DNA of 27,354 nt from Paludibacter sp. UBA6032 (GTDB lineage: Bacteria > Bacteroidota > Bacteroidia > Bacteroidales > Paludibacteraceae): contig DIZI01000015.1 of the NCBI GenBank assembly GCA_002427885.1, positions 1-27,354 of the forward strand, in the 5' to 3' direction. Below, piece after piece: positions 1 to 8,982 of this stretch (the stretch's first letter is position 1; every line of letters starts with the position of its first letter). Made by a program: the position numbers and the translations under genes. The notes under the pieces are model-generated. The model worked only from the letters and a program-made list of their open reading frames with translations, made no database searches and was not told the DNA's origin.

Positions 1-65
1 TGGATACCTCTTGATGCTTATCTTTGTTTTCAGAATCTCAAAGATCGACTGTCGTTTGTATTGAA

Positions 66-73
66 TAACTTTG
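66..73 (+). promoter_or_regulatory. Candidate -7 promoter box upstream of the GH78 gene
   Basis: TAACTTTG is an exact match to the Bacteroidota -7 consensus TAnnTTTG. It lies about 128 bp before the GH78 start codon. No TTTG -33 element is found at the usual 19-21 bp spacing, so the promoter may depend on an activator or the match may be chance; in DNA this AT-rich the motif should occur about once per kilobase per strand. A weaker alternative is the TTTG at 70-73 acting as a -33 element with an imperfect -7 box at 92-98. Confidence 0.3.
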
Positions 74-201
74 GCACAAAATACGACATTATATTTTGAC
101 CATTACTTAAATGCTTTCGAAGTTATTGAAATCCATTGAATTATTCTTAATTGTTGCGATATCGATTATGAATTGGTCAAACCAAATAAACTGAAATAAA
201 A

Positions 202-3200
202 ATGAATATTTCATCACTAAAAAAAACAATCGTTCCTTTCCTGTTTTTATTTTTACTTTCTATACAAACAAGAGCTTCGGTATTTAATGTTGTAAATTTA
301 AAAACAAACAATTTAACAAGCCCACTAGGAATCGATATGACACCTTTCTTTAGTTGGCAAATCACCTCTGATGCCCGTGGTCAAAGTCAATCTGCTTATC
401 AGATTCAGGTTGCTTCAACACAAGCTCTTTTGGATGCTAATACCGCTGATATTTGGAATAGTGGTAAAATAATTTCTTCTGCTTCCAATAATATCTTATA
501 TGGCGGGAAACCATTATTAAGTAAAACAGATTATTATTGGAAAGTACGTATTTGGAATCAAAACGATGAACAAAGCAGTCTGAGTGCTGTTGACCGTTTT
601 GGAATGGCTATGCTCCAAACATCTGATTGGAAAGCCAAATGGATAACTATCAAAAAAAACAATCGGGTTTATCCCCACGTTGATATTATTTTCGACAAAC
701 CATTAATGGCCAGATATATCCGGTTAAATGTTACAAAAATTGGAATACCTGTAGATGAAAGCAACCTGTGGCGATTGCAACTAGCTGAAATGCAGGTTTT
801 TGGTCCTTTGGATACGCTCAACTTAGCTTATAAATGTCAGGCTTCTGTCAATAATGAATATGTTGCAGGAAGCTGGAAAGCAAGCAACCTGACTGACGGC
901 ATAGTAACATCAACATCAACCAGTTCAGGTGCTTCTTCCGAAGCTTATGCATCGGGGACTTTAACCACTCCGGTGTATATTCAACTGGATTTGGGACATG
1001 AAACGTTGGTAAACAAAGTGGTTCTATATCCACGAAATGATATATCGTCAAAAGCTAATAAGACATTGGTGGGAAGTTTTCCTCAAGATTTTAGCATACA
1101 AGCCGGAATTACAGGATTGAAAGATTACACCATTTGCAAATCCATTGTTAATCAAAGTACTCCGACATTATATACTGCAAATTTATCATTACCTATGTTT
1201 GGAAAAAACTTTAAAATTAAGAAAGAAATCAAATCTGCGAAAATTTATGCTTGTGGTTTGGGTTTATTCGATTTAAAAGTTAACGGAAAAGCAGTAACCA
1301 AAAATGTTATGGAACCGGGTGAAACAAATTATTCGGCAACAGCTTTATATGCTACTTATGATGTTAAACATTTACTTGTAATAGGGCAAAACACTTTGAT
1401 TTCAACTCTTGGAAATGCGCAATATTATAATCCTTCCGGAACCGGACGTTATCAAAAATTAAGTAAAGTGTATGGTCCACTTAAATTTATCGGACAACTT
1501 GAAATAGTTTATACAGATGAGACAAAACAAACAATTATAACAGATGAAAGCTGGAAATCTGCACAGAGTCCAACAACATACAGTTCATGGTATGGAGGTG
1601 AAGATTATGATTCACGTTTAAAACAAGCAAATATTGATCAAAAAGGATTTGTTTTGCCAACTTCATGGGCGAATGTGTCGCTTTGTACTGAAATTCCGGA
1701 CAAATTAAAGGCACAATTCTATCAACCTACCAAGGTGATGGAAACCTGGAATGCCGTGAAAATCAGTAATCCAGCTACAGGAATTTATGTAGTTGATTTT
1801 GGTCGAAACTTTGCAGGACAATTTGAATTCAGCATGAAAGCTCCAACAGGAACATCAGTTCAATTCTGGCCATCGGAATTGTTGGATAGTTTGGGCAGGA
1901 TCAATCAGTCCGACACAGGCACTCCGGTTTTTGACACTTATACATTTAATGGCAATACCTCAGCCGAAACCTGGGGTCCGACATTTGTATATCATGGATT
2001 TAGATACCTCGAGCTGCGTGGATTAACTTCGGCACCAACAGCGGATATGTTTAAAGCAAAACTAATTCGTTCTGGCTTAGATAAAATTGGCAAATTCAGT
2101 ACGTCAAACACTTTGTTAAATAAAATAGACTTAATTCTTACTCGCTCAATCGAAGCAAATTTATACAATACATTTACTGATTGTCCCGGGCGGGAAAAGC
2201 TGGGATGGTTGGAAGTGCCGAGTCTACTTTACAATTCAGTAACACCAAGTTATGATGTTTCAACATGGATGACAAAAATAACAATGGATACTAAAGATGC
2301 ACAGTTGCCGAATGGTATGGTTCCTACCACAGCTCCGGAACATACCATTTTTGGAGGTCCATTCCGTTATGACCCTACCTGGGCAAGTGCAGCCATTAGA
2401 GTTCCCTGGCAAAACTATATCACCTATGGTAATTTCGATCAGTTGAAAAATGCTTATCCAACAATGACCAAGTTGATGGATTATTTTGTCACCCGAGCTT
2501 CCGGTTATCTTTTAAATTATGGGTTGGGAGAATGGGGAGCCATTGACAAATCTACAACTGTTGGATTTACTGTTAGTTGTACGTACTATAAACTGGCAAC
2601 TGATATGAGTCAGGCGGCATATGTTTTGGGGGAAAAGGCTGATGCTGCAAATTATGAAACATTGGCAGCCAATATTAAAAATGCAATTAATACAGCTTAC
2701 TATAAAAGTGCAAACGGATGGTATGACAATGGTTCTCAAGCATCAAATGCAATGGCAATTTATTATGGTATTGTTCCGGATAATAAAAAAGCCATCGTAC
2801 TTCAGAGTCTGGTTACAAAGGTTCAAAATGCAGGCTATCATTTATCTACAGGAGAAATTGCCCTCAAGCCGCTGTTTTATTCCCTTGCTCAAAATGGATA
2901 CAACGATGTTGTTTATACCATGGCAACACAGACAACTCAACCTAGCTATGGTTATTTTGTTCAAAACGGTTGTACAACTACACCAGAATATTGGGATTTG
3001 TCATGTTCACAAAACCATTGTATGATGGGGCATATTGAATCTTGGTTTTATGAATATTTAGGTGGAATTATAAACCAGGATATTGCTTACTTTAAATTCA
3101 ACATTGAGCCTTATTACGCTCCGGGATTAGATTCGGTTCATGTTGAAACATCTTCTCTTTACGGAAAAATCCGTTCAATCTGGAAACGAAATTCTGATCA

Positions 3201-3420
3201 TACCATAAGTCAGCTGGTTGAAGTTCCACCAAATTCGACAGCTACCATACGTTTGCAAACCGATAATTTAAATAGTGTAACTGAAAGCGGAATGTCACTT
3301 GAGGATGGGAATGGAATCAATGCATTCCAAATAAAAAATGGGAAAGTTGAAATTGAAGTTGGTTCGGGTGTTTATAATTTTAATTTTAAATTGGAAGATC
3401 CGTTACAACCAATGAATTAA
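202..3420 (+). CDS. Secreted GH78 alpha-L-rhamnosidase with inserted F5/8C (discoidin-like) domain
   Basis: This enzyme should release terminal alpha-L-rhamnose from a plant or microbial glycan outside the cytoplasm. The 1072-residue protein begins with a signal peptide (about 1-25). An Fn3-like rhamnosidase N-terminal domain follows to about residue 150. A discoidin-like segment at about 165-325 interrupts the usual order, after which the jelly-roll rhamnosidase_N domain resumes at about 328. The (alpha/alpha)6 catalytic domain contains the GH78 motif DCPGREKLGW, with D660 and likely general acid E665, and the C-terminal HIESWFYEYL motif carrying likely base E946. A C-terminal beta-domain ends the protein. 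The start at 202 is the first ATG before the signal peptide. The next gene is 230 bp downstream, so it may be a separate unit from the cluster that follows. The discoidin strands appear in permuted order (see findings). The family is clear; the linkage attacked is not. Confidence 0.93.
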   Translation: MNISSLKKTIVPFLFLFLLSIQTRASVFNVVNLKTNNLTSPLGIDMTPFFSWQITSDARGQSQSAYQIQVASTQALLDANTADIWNSGKIISSASNNILYGGKPLLSKTDYYWKVRIWNQNDEQSSLSAVDRFGMAMLQTSDWKAKWITIKKNNRVYPHVDIIFDKPLMARYIRLNVTKIGIPVDESNLWRLQLAEMQVFGPLDTLNLAYKCQASVNNEYVAGSWKASNLTDGIVTSTSTSSGASSEAYASGTLTTPVYIQLDLGHETLVNKVVLYPRNDISSKANKTLVGSFPQDFSIQAGITGLKDYTICKSIVNQSTPTLYTANLSLPMFGKNFKIKKEIKSAKIYACGLGLFDLKVNGKAVTKNVMEPGETNYSATALYATYDVKHLLVIGQNTLISTLGNAQYYNPSGTGRYQKLSKVYGPLKFIGQLEIVYTDETKQTIITDESWKSAQSPTTYSSWYGGEDYDSRLKQANIDQKGFVLPTSWANVSLCTEIPDKLKAQFYQPTKVMETWNAVKISNPATGIYVVDFGRNFAGQFEFSMKAPTGTSVQFWPSELLDSLGRINQSDTGTPVFDTYTFNGNTSAETWGPTFVYHGFRYLELRGLTSAPTADMFKAKLIRSGLDKIGKFSTSNTLLNKIDLILTRSIEANLYNTFTDCPGREKLGWLEVPSLLYNSVTPSYDVSTWMTKITMDTKDAQLPNGMVPTTAPEHTIFGGPFRYDPTWASAAIRVPWQNYITYGNFDQLKNAYPTMTKLMDYFVTRASGYLLNYGLGEWGAIDKSTTVGFTVSCTYYKLATDMSQAAYVLGEKADAANYETLAANIKNAINTAYYKSANGWYDNGSQASNAMAIYYGIVPDNKKAIVLQSLVTKVQNAGYHLSTGEIALKPLFYSLAQNGYNDVVYTMATQTTQPSYGYFVQNGCTTTPEYWDLSCSQNHCMMGHIESWFYEYLGGIINQDIAYFKFNIEPYYAPGLDSVHVETSSLYGKIRSIWKRNSDHTISQLVEVPPNSTATIRLQTDNLNSVTESGMSLEDGNGINAFQIKNGKVEIEVGSGVYNFNFKLEDPLQPMN

Positions 3421-3650
3421 TAGTTCAAATATTAAAAGTTATGTATTTCATTGAGACCAATGTGTCCAATGATCAAGCTCCTTTTCAAACTAATGAATGT
3501 GAGCTAAAAAAATAATTGCTTATACATATACTATTTATTATTACATTGATTTGGCTTAATCGAAGCTTAAAACAGTTATAAAAATTTTGATTTGTAAATT
3601 TAAAAAGGACATAAAATTAATCCTTGTCTTGCGAATTTAATGACTTAATT

Positions 3651-5165
3651 ATGAAAAAAATAATTTGCATATTCTTGATTATAATATCATTTATCAACTC
3701 AGCAAATTTAAATGCTCAAATTCCTGAAGCACCTTATCAGGCTAACTGGAAATCATTGTCGAACTATAAATGTCCGGAATGGTATAAAGATGCTAAGTTT
3801 GGTATTTTTATCGTTTGGGGTGTGTATTCTGTACCCGGTTATGGTAGTGAATGGTACGGGCGCTGGATGTATAAAGACACACTGGCTTGGGGCAACAATT
3901 ACTACCAACATCATATAAAAACCTATGGAACGCAGGATAAATTCGGATACAAAGATTTTATTCCGATGTTTAAAGCCGAGAAATTTGATGCCAACAAATG
4001 GGTCGATCTGTTTAAAAAAGCAGGGGCAAAATACATTATTCCCATTGCGGAATTTCACGATGGTTTTGCAATGTACAACACGGCAATGTCACGATGGAAT
4101 TCCGTACTAATGGGTCCAAAGCGCGATATTGTAGGCGAGATAGCAGAAGCAACCCGCAAACAAGGTTTGATATTCGGTCTTTCGTCACATCGCATTGAAC
4201 ATTGGTGGTTTATGGGCGAAGGAACTAAATTTAACTCGGATGTGAACGACCCACAATATGCTGATTTTTATGGTCCGGTCAAAGTACATGACCCTTTTGA
4301 TCCAAAAGCTAAAGCTCCGACTATGCCCCCTGAATTTATGAATGATTGGTTATTGCGCAGCACAGAATTGGTAGATAAGTATCATCCACAAATTTTCTGG
4401 TTCGATTGGTGGATTGAACAAACCGAACTTGAACCTTACAGGAAAACATTTGCAGCTTACTATTACAACCACGCAAAAATATGGGATAAAGAAGTGGTAT
4501 TAAATTACAAACATGATGCGTTCCCTGAAAATGCGGCAGTATTCGATATTGAACGTGGAAGCACCAAGGCTACAAAAAAATATCCATGGCAAACCGACAC
4601 CTCAATAGGTAAAAAAGCCTGGGGTTACATTGATGGTGAAGACAACAAAAAGCCGAATGAAATAATCGATGCACTAATCGATATCGTCAGTAAAAACGGA
4701 AATTTACTTCTGGCCGTTGGTCCAAAAGCTGATGGAACAATTACTCCCGAACAAACCGATGTCTTATTGGAAATTGGCAAATGGTTGTCAGTGAATGGAG
4801 AAGGTATTTATGGTACACGTCCATGGACTATTTCAGGCGAAGGTCCAACGGAGAATCCGGAAGAAAACGTTCAGTTTAACGAATATCAAAATAAACCCTT
4901 TACAGCTAACGATATACGTTTTACCACCAAGGGAAATGACCTTTATGCTTTTTGCTTAGATATCCCAAAGGTTAAACCAATCACAATTAAAGTGTTAGGA
5001 TTAAATGCAATCTCTGGAAAAAGGATTTCGAGTGTAGAAGTCGTTGGAAGTTTTGAAAAATTGGATTGGAAACAAAAAGATAATGCGTTAATTATAAGCT
5101 GTCCAAAGTCTATTCCATGCAATCATGCCATGGCATTTAAAATAAAAGGAGTCATAACTAAATAA
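3651..5165 (+). CDS. GH29 alpha-L-fucosidase paralogue with two substituted pocket histidines
   Basis: The 504-residue secreted GH29-fold protein has a signal peptide ending near Leu-Asn-Ala-Gln (about residue 23). By eye about 85% of residues match the next gene over the first 430 positions. The GH29 nucleophile motif FWFDWW is intact (D252), as are EWY and one histidine of the HHDGF motif (H136). Two residues that bind fucose in characterised GH29 enzymes are changed: FGIFIHWG reads FGIFIVWG (V55) and HHDGF reads FHDGF (F135). LLLN in the usual LLLNxGP motif is also LLLA. The His-to-Val codon differs at all three bases from the paralogue and His-to-Phe at two, so sequencing error is unlikely. 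The ATG at 3651 is chosen because the signal peptide starts there; a TTG at 3624 would add nine residues. It may have altered specificity, act as a binding protein, or be inactive. Confidence 0.88.
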   Translation: MKKIICIFLIIISFINSANLNAQIPEAPYQANWKSLSNYKCPEWYKDAKFGIFIVWGVYSVPGYGSEWYGRWMYKDTLAWGNNYYQHHIKTYGTQDKFGYKDFIPMFKAEKFDANKWVDLFKKAGAKYIIPIAEFHDGFAMYNTAMSRWNSVLMGPKRDIVGEIAEATRKQGLIFGLSSHRIEHWWFMGEGTKFNSDVNDPQYADFYGPVKVHDPFDPKAKAPTMPPEFMNDWLLRSTELVDKYHPQIFWFDWWIEQTELEPYRKTFAAYYYNHAKIWDKEVVLNYKHDAFPENAAVFDIERGSTKATKKYPWQTDTSIGKKAWGYIDGEDNKKPNEIIDALIDIVSKNGNLLLAVGPKADGTITPEQTDVLLEIGKWLSVNGEGIYGTRPWTISGEGPTENPEENVQFNEYQNKPFTANDIRFTTKGNDLYAFCLDIPKVKPITIKVLGLNAISGKRISSVEVVGSFEKLDWKQKDNALIISCPKSIPCNHAMAFKIKGVITK

Positions 5166-5180
5166 TACAGATAAATTAAA

Positions 5181-6686
5181 ATGAGAAAATTCAGAATCAT
5201 TTCCATTGTTTTTTTACTCTTTGTTGGAGTAAATGTAAAATTAAATTCACAAATTCCTGAAGCACCTTATCAGGCAAATTGGGAATCCTTATCAAAATAC
5301 AAATGTCCAGAGTGGTTTAAAGATGCCAAATTTGGAATATTTATTCACTGGGGAGTTTATTCAGTACCTGCTTTCGGCAGTGAATGGTATCCGCGCTGGA
5401 TGTATAAAGATACCGTTGCTTGGGGTAATAACTACTACCAGCACCATATAAAAACCTATGGAACGCAGGATAAATTTGGATACAAAGATTTCATTCCGAT
5501 GTTTAAAGCCGAAAGATTCGATGCGAACAAATGGGTCGAACTCTTCAAAAAAGCAGGTGCAAAATACATTGTTCCGGTAGCCGAACATCACGATGGTTTT
5601 GCAATGTACAACACCGCTCTGTCGCGTTGGAATTCAGTAAATATGGGACCAAAACGCGACATTATCGGCGAATTGGCGTATGCCAGCCGTAAACAAGGGA
5701 TGATTTTCGGGCTATCGTCGCATCGGATTGAACATTGGTGGTTTATGGGTGAAGGCACCAAAATCAATTCAGATGTGAACGACCCTAAATATGCTGATTT
5801 TTATGGTCCGGCCAAAGTTTATAATCCTTTCGATCCAAAAGCGAAAGCTCCAACTATGACTCCGGAATTTATGAATGATTGGCTGTTGCGGTGTACCGAA
5901 TTGGTTGATAAATATCATCCACAAGTTTTTTGGTTCGATTGGTGGATAGAACAACCGGAACTGGAACCTTACCGTAAAACTTTTGCGGCTTATTATTATA
6001 ACCATGCCAAACAATGGAACAAAGAAGTGGTGTTGAACTATAAACATGATGCTTTTCCTGAAAATGTTGCCGTATTTGATATTGAACGTGGTAGTACAAA
6101 AGCTACTAAGAAATATCCCTGGCAAACAGATACTTCTGTTGGGAAAAAGGCATGGGGTTATATTGATGGCGAAGACAATAAAACGCCCGATGAAATTATC
6201 GATGCCTTGATTGATATTGTAAGCAAAAATGGTAATTTACTCCTGAACATCAGCCCTAAAGCCGACGGAACAATCACCCCGGAACAAACAAATGTATTAT
6301 TGGGTATTGGAAAATGGTTCGATATAAACGGCGAAGGAATTTACGGTTCACGTCCATGGGTTATTTCCGGTGAAGGTCCGACTGAAAATCCTGAAGAAAA
6401 TGTTCAGTTCAACGAGTATAACAACAAACCGTTTACATCGAAGGATATTCGATTCACATCAAAAGATGGAAATGTTTATGCTTTTCTGTTAGATATACCG
6501 AAAGAAAAGGTTTCTATTCAAGCTCTTTCAACAAAAACAGGAAATGGATTAGTTGAAAAAGTAGAATTGCTTGGAAGTTCCGAAACAATCAAATGGAATC
6601 AGAATAAAAAATCGTTGGATATTGTTCCAACTAAAAATAATCCATCTCCAATTGCCATTTGTTACCGGATTACTCTAAAAAAATAA
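5181..6686 (+). CDS. Secreted GH29 alpha-L-fucosidase (intact copy of the tandem pair)
   Basis: This 501-residue enzyme should hydrolyse terminal alpha-L-fucose with retention, outside the cytoplasm. A signal peptide of about 24 residues precedes the mature start at Gln-Ile-Pro-Glu. All expected GH29 pocket motifs are present: FGIFIHWG with H56, GSEWY, AEHHDGF with H136 and H137, and the nucleophile in FWFDWW (D253). A conserved block near NGNLLLN follows, and a small C-terminal beta-domain occupies roughly the last 80 residues. The usual GFYYS segment is replaced by GLSSHRIEH in both tandem copies, so they form a distinct GH29 subgroup. The gap to the preceding paralogue is only 15 bp and to the following GH31 gene 34 bp, so the three are almost certainly co-transcribed. 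The linkage specificity cannot be read from sequence. Confidence 0.92.
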   Translation: MRKFRIISIVFLLFVGVNVKLNSQIPEAPYQANWESLSKYKCPEWFKDAKFGIFIHWGVYSVPAFGSEWYPRWMYKDTVAWGNNYYQHHIKTYGTQDKFGYKDFIPMFKAERFDANKWVELFKKAGAKYIVPVAEHHDGFAMYNTALSRWNSVNMGPKRDIIGELAYASRKQGMIFGLSSHRIEHWWFMGEGTKINSDVNDPKYADFYGPAKVYNPFDPKAKAPTMTPEFMNDWLLRCTELVDKYHPQVFWFDWWIEQPELEPYRKTFAAYYYNHAKQWNKEVVLNYKHDAFPENVAVFDIERGSTKATKKYPWQTDTSVGKKAWGYIDGEDNKTPDEIIDALIDIVSKNGNLLLNISPKADGTITPEQTNVLLGIGKWFDINGEGIYGSRPWVISGEGPTENPEENVQFNEYNNKPFTSKDIRFTSKDGNVYAFLLDIPKEKVSIQALSTKTGNGLVEKVELLGSSETIKWNQNKKSLDIVPTKNNPSPIAICYRITLKK

Positions 6687-6720
6687 ATATAATTTCTTTG
6701 ATATAAATATAATACTTTAG

Positions 6721-8886
6721 ATGACCATATTCATTGTTCATAAAAGAACCAGCATTTCTGGTCTGATTCTGTTAGTTTTTAGCTTTTTTCAATGCATATG
6801 CATTGATGCTCAAAACTTGCCCTTAAGTTGGGAAAAGAAAGCCTCAGGAGTTTGGATCGTCAAAGCGGGCGAACCTGATAGTATCAATTTCTTATCTGTT
6901 TCGGGAGTTAATCCTAAATTGGAAGCCATTAACGCCATGACGGATGTTTGTTTTCCAATGCAAGAAACAGATATTAAGGTGCTAAAATTCGATGGTAAAG
7001 TTTACTTGCAATTTCCATTAGATGAAGGTGAGAAAATTTACGGGCTTGGGTTGAATTTTAAAACAATCCAACAAAGAGGGCGGATTCTTCGGCTTCATGT
7101 TGACCATTATGGTGGAAGTGATAATGGTCGCACACAGGCACCGGTCCCATTTTATGTGTCGTCTAAAGGTTATGGAGTTTTCATAAATTCTGCACGTTAC
7201 CTTGATGTATGGGTCGGGACAGCCGTCAGGAAGGATAGTAAGGTGCCAATGAATTCGAGGGATCGCAATTTGGATAAGCAATGGTCAGCAAATCCTTATT
7301 CTGATAACATATCCGTTCTTGTTCCGGCTGAAGGTGTTGAAATTATTGTTTTTGGCGGACCATCAATGCTCGATGCCGTAAGCAGGTTCAATTTGTACAA
7401 TGGCGGAGGTTGTCTTCCTCCAAAGTGGGGACTTGGATTTTGGCAACGTACACCGACCCTTTACAATGATTCAATGGTGATGGCTGAAGTGAAAAATTTT
7501 AAGGAACATCATTTCCCGCTTTCGGTAATTGGACTTGAACCCGGTTGGCAATCTAAATCATATCCTTGTACTTATGAATGGGATAAAGACAGGTTCCCAA
7601 ATCCGGCTAAATTTGTTTCACAATTGAATGAAATGGGTGTTAAAACAAATCTCTGGATTAATCCTTATATTTCACCTGAGTCTGAAATAATTAAAAAATT
7701 ATTGCCTTATACTGCTTCACATACAGTATGGAGTGGATATGTTCCCGATTATGGACTGCCTGAAACCAATCAGATTATTGGTGATCAGATGAAGAAAGAT
7801 TTACTTTCCATTGGTGTAAATGGATTGAAAATGGATGAGAATGATGGTTACGACAACTGGTTATGGCCTGATGTAACTCTGTTTCCTTCAAAAATTCCCG
7901 CGGAACAAATGCGTCAGCTATATGGGGTAATGATGCAAAAAATGACTACTAAACTTTACCATGAACAAAATAAACGAACTTATGGATTGGTAAGGTCATC
8001 CAATGCAGGTGGAACTTCATTCCCTTATGTAATATATAATGACTATTATAGCCATCGTGATTTTATTACTGCTTTAATCAATAGTTCTTTTATAGGTGTG
8101 CTTTGGACTCCGGAAGTTCGTAGTTCCAAATCTGCCGAGGAATGGCTTCGTAGAATGCAAACTGTATGTTTTTCACCATTGGCTATGCTCAATGCATGGT
8201 CCGATGGAACCAAACCATGGTCGTTTACTGAAGTTGAAAAACAGGTCACCGAAGTAGTGAATCTTAGAATGCAACTGATTCCATATCTGTATACTTGCTT
8301 TGCAGAATATGCTTTTTACGGACGTCCGCCAATTCGCGCAATGAATTTGGTTGATGGTTTTACTACAGTGGATAAAATAGAAGACGGAAAACTAAATTCA
8401 ACCGAAAATCCGTATGCCGAAGCCACTAAGAAAGAAATGAAAGATCAGTTTATGGTTGGCGACAATTTATTGATTGCACCTCTCTTTACTGGTGAAACAA
8501 AGCGGGAAGTAATTCTGCCAAAAGGTAGATGGTACGATTTCTATACCGGAAAATTGGTTGGCGAAGGTCAGGTAATTGAAGTATCTCAAGGCTTAGATCA
8601 CATCCCGGTTTTTGTTCGCGATGGTGGCATTATTCCTATGGCAGCAAATTCTGAAATCAAAGGCAAACAAAATCTTGTTATCCGTTATTATGGTCAAAAA
8701 CTATCAGTCTATAAACTTTATGACGATGATGGAGAAACTTATAATTATGAGAAAGGTGAATATTCCTGGCGGACTGTTCAGGTTAAAAAGGATGCAAAAG
8801 GTGTTTTGGTTGGGTCGATTTCTATTGTAGAAAAGGATAAACCAAACTCTTTTGATAAAATCTCTTTTGAATTTATGACAAAATAG
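6721..8886 (+). CDS. Secreted GH31 alpha-glycosidase (alpha-galactosidase or alpha-xylosidase type)
   Basis: This 721-residue GH31 enzyme has an N-terminal export signal ending near Asp-Ala-Gln at about residue 31. It then has the GH31 N-terminal beta-sandwich (about 70-220) and the catalytic barrel beginning at GLGFWQR. The likely nucleophile is D372 in GLKMDEND. The likely acid/base is D441 in the segment IYNDYYSHRDF, where most GH31 enzymes have a WSGD-type motif. A C-terminal beta-domain carries the usual LYDDDGETYNYEKG. The unusual acid/base segment recalls a Bacteroidota GH31 group that, as I recall, includes an alpha-galactosidase from Pseudopedobacter saltans; that link is from memory and unchecked. 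It starts 34 bp after the GH29 gene, placing it in the same transcript. A role removing an alpha-linked sugar capping or flanking fucose is an inference from context. Alpha-xylosidase is the main alternative. Confidence 0.88.
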   Translation: MTIFIVHKRTSISGLILLVFSFFQCICIDAQNLPLSWEKKASGVWIVKAGEPDSINFLSVSGVNPKLEAINAMTDVCFPMQETDIKVLKFDGKVYLQFPLDEGEKIYGLGLNFKTIQQRGRILRLHVDHYGGSDNGRTQAPVPFYVSSKGYGVFINSARYLDVWVGTAVRKDSKVPMNSRDRNLDKQWSANPYSDNISVLVPAEGVEIIVFGGPSMLDAVSRFNLYNGGGCLPPKWGLGFWQRTPTLYNDSMVMAEVKNFKEHHFPLSVIGLEPGWQSKSYPCTYEWDKDRFPNPAKFVSQLNEMGVKTNLWINPYISPESEIIKKLLPYTASHTVWSGYVPDYGLPETNQIIGDQMKKDLLSIGVNGLKMDENDGYDNWLWPDVTLFPSKIPAEQMRQLYGVMMQKMTTKLYHEQNKRTYGLVRSSNAGGTSFPYVIYNDYYSHRDFITALINSSFIGVLWTPEVRSSKSAEEWLRRMQTVCFSPLAMLNAWSDGTKPWSFTEVEKQVTEVVNLRMQLIPYLYTCFAEYAFYGRPPIRAMNLVDGFTTVDKIEDGKLNSTENPYAEATKKEMKDQFMVGDNLLIAPLFTGETKREVILPKGRWYDFYTGKLVGEGQVIEVSQGLDHIPVFVRDGGIIPMAANSEIKGKQNLVIRYYGQKLSVYKLYDDDGETYNYEKGEYSWRTVQVKKDAKGVLVGSISIVEKDKPNSFDKISFEFMTK

Positions 8887-8982
8887 TTTCAGAACTGTTT
8901 GTTTGATAGTTTGTCAAAAAAAATCGTCTGATAAGTATTGAGATAATTATAAGTAGAATTAATCACGTTTTAAATTAATATA

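Noticed and set aside
2621..3025. 134-codon open frame on + inside GH78
   Set aside because: Alternative frame of the GH78 catalytic domain, whose motifs are in the main frame.
3624..3650. TTG start for the first tandem GH29, with AAGGA about 14 bp upstream
   Set aside because: It would add nine residues before a normal signal peptide; Shine-Dalgarno matches carry little weight in Bacteroidota.
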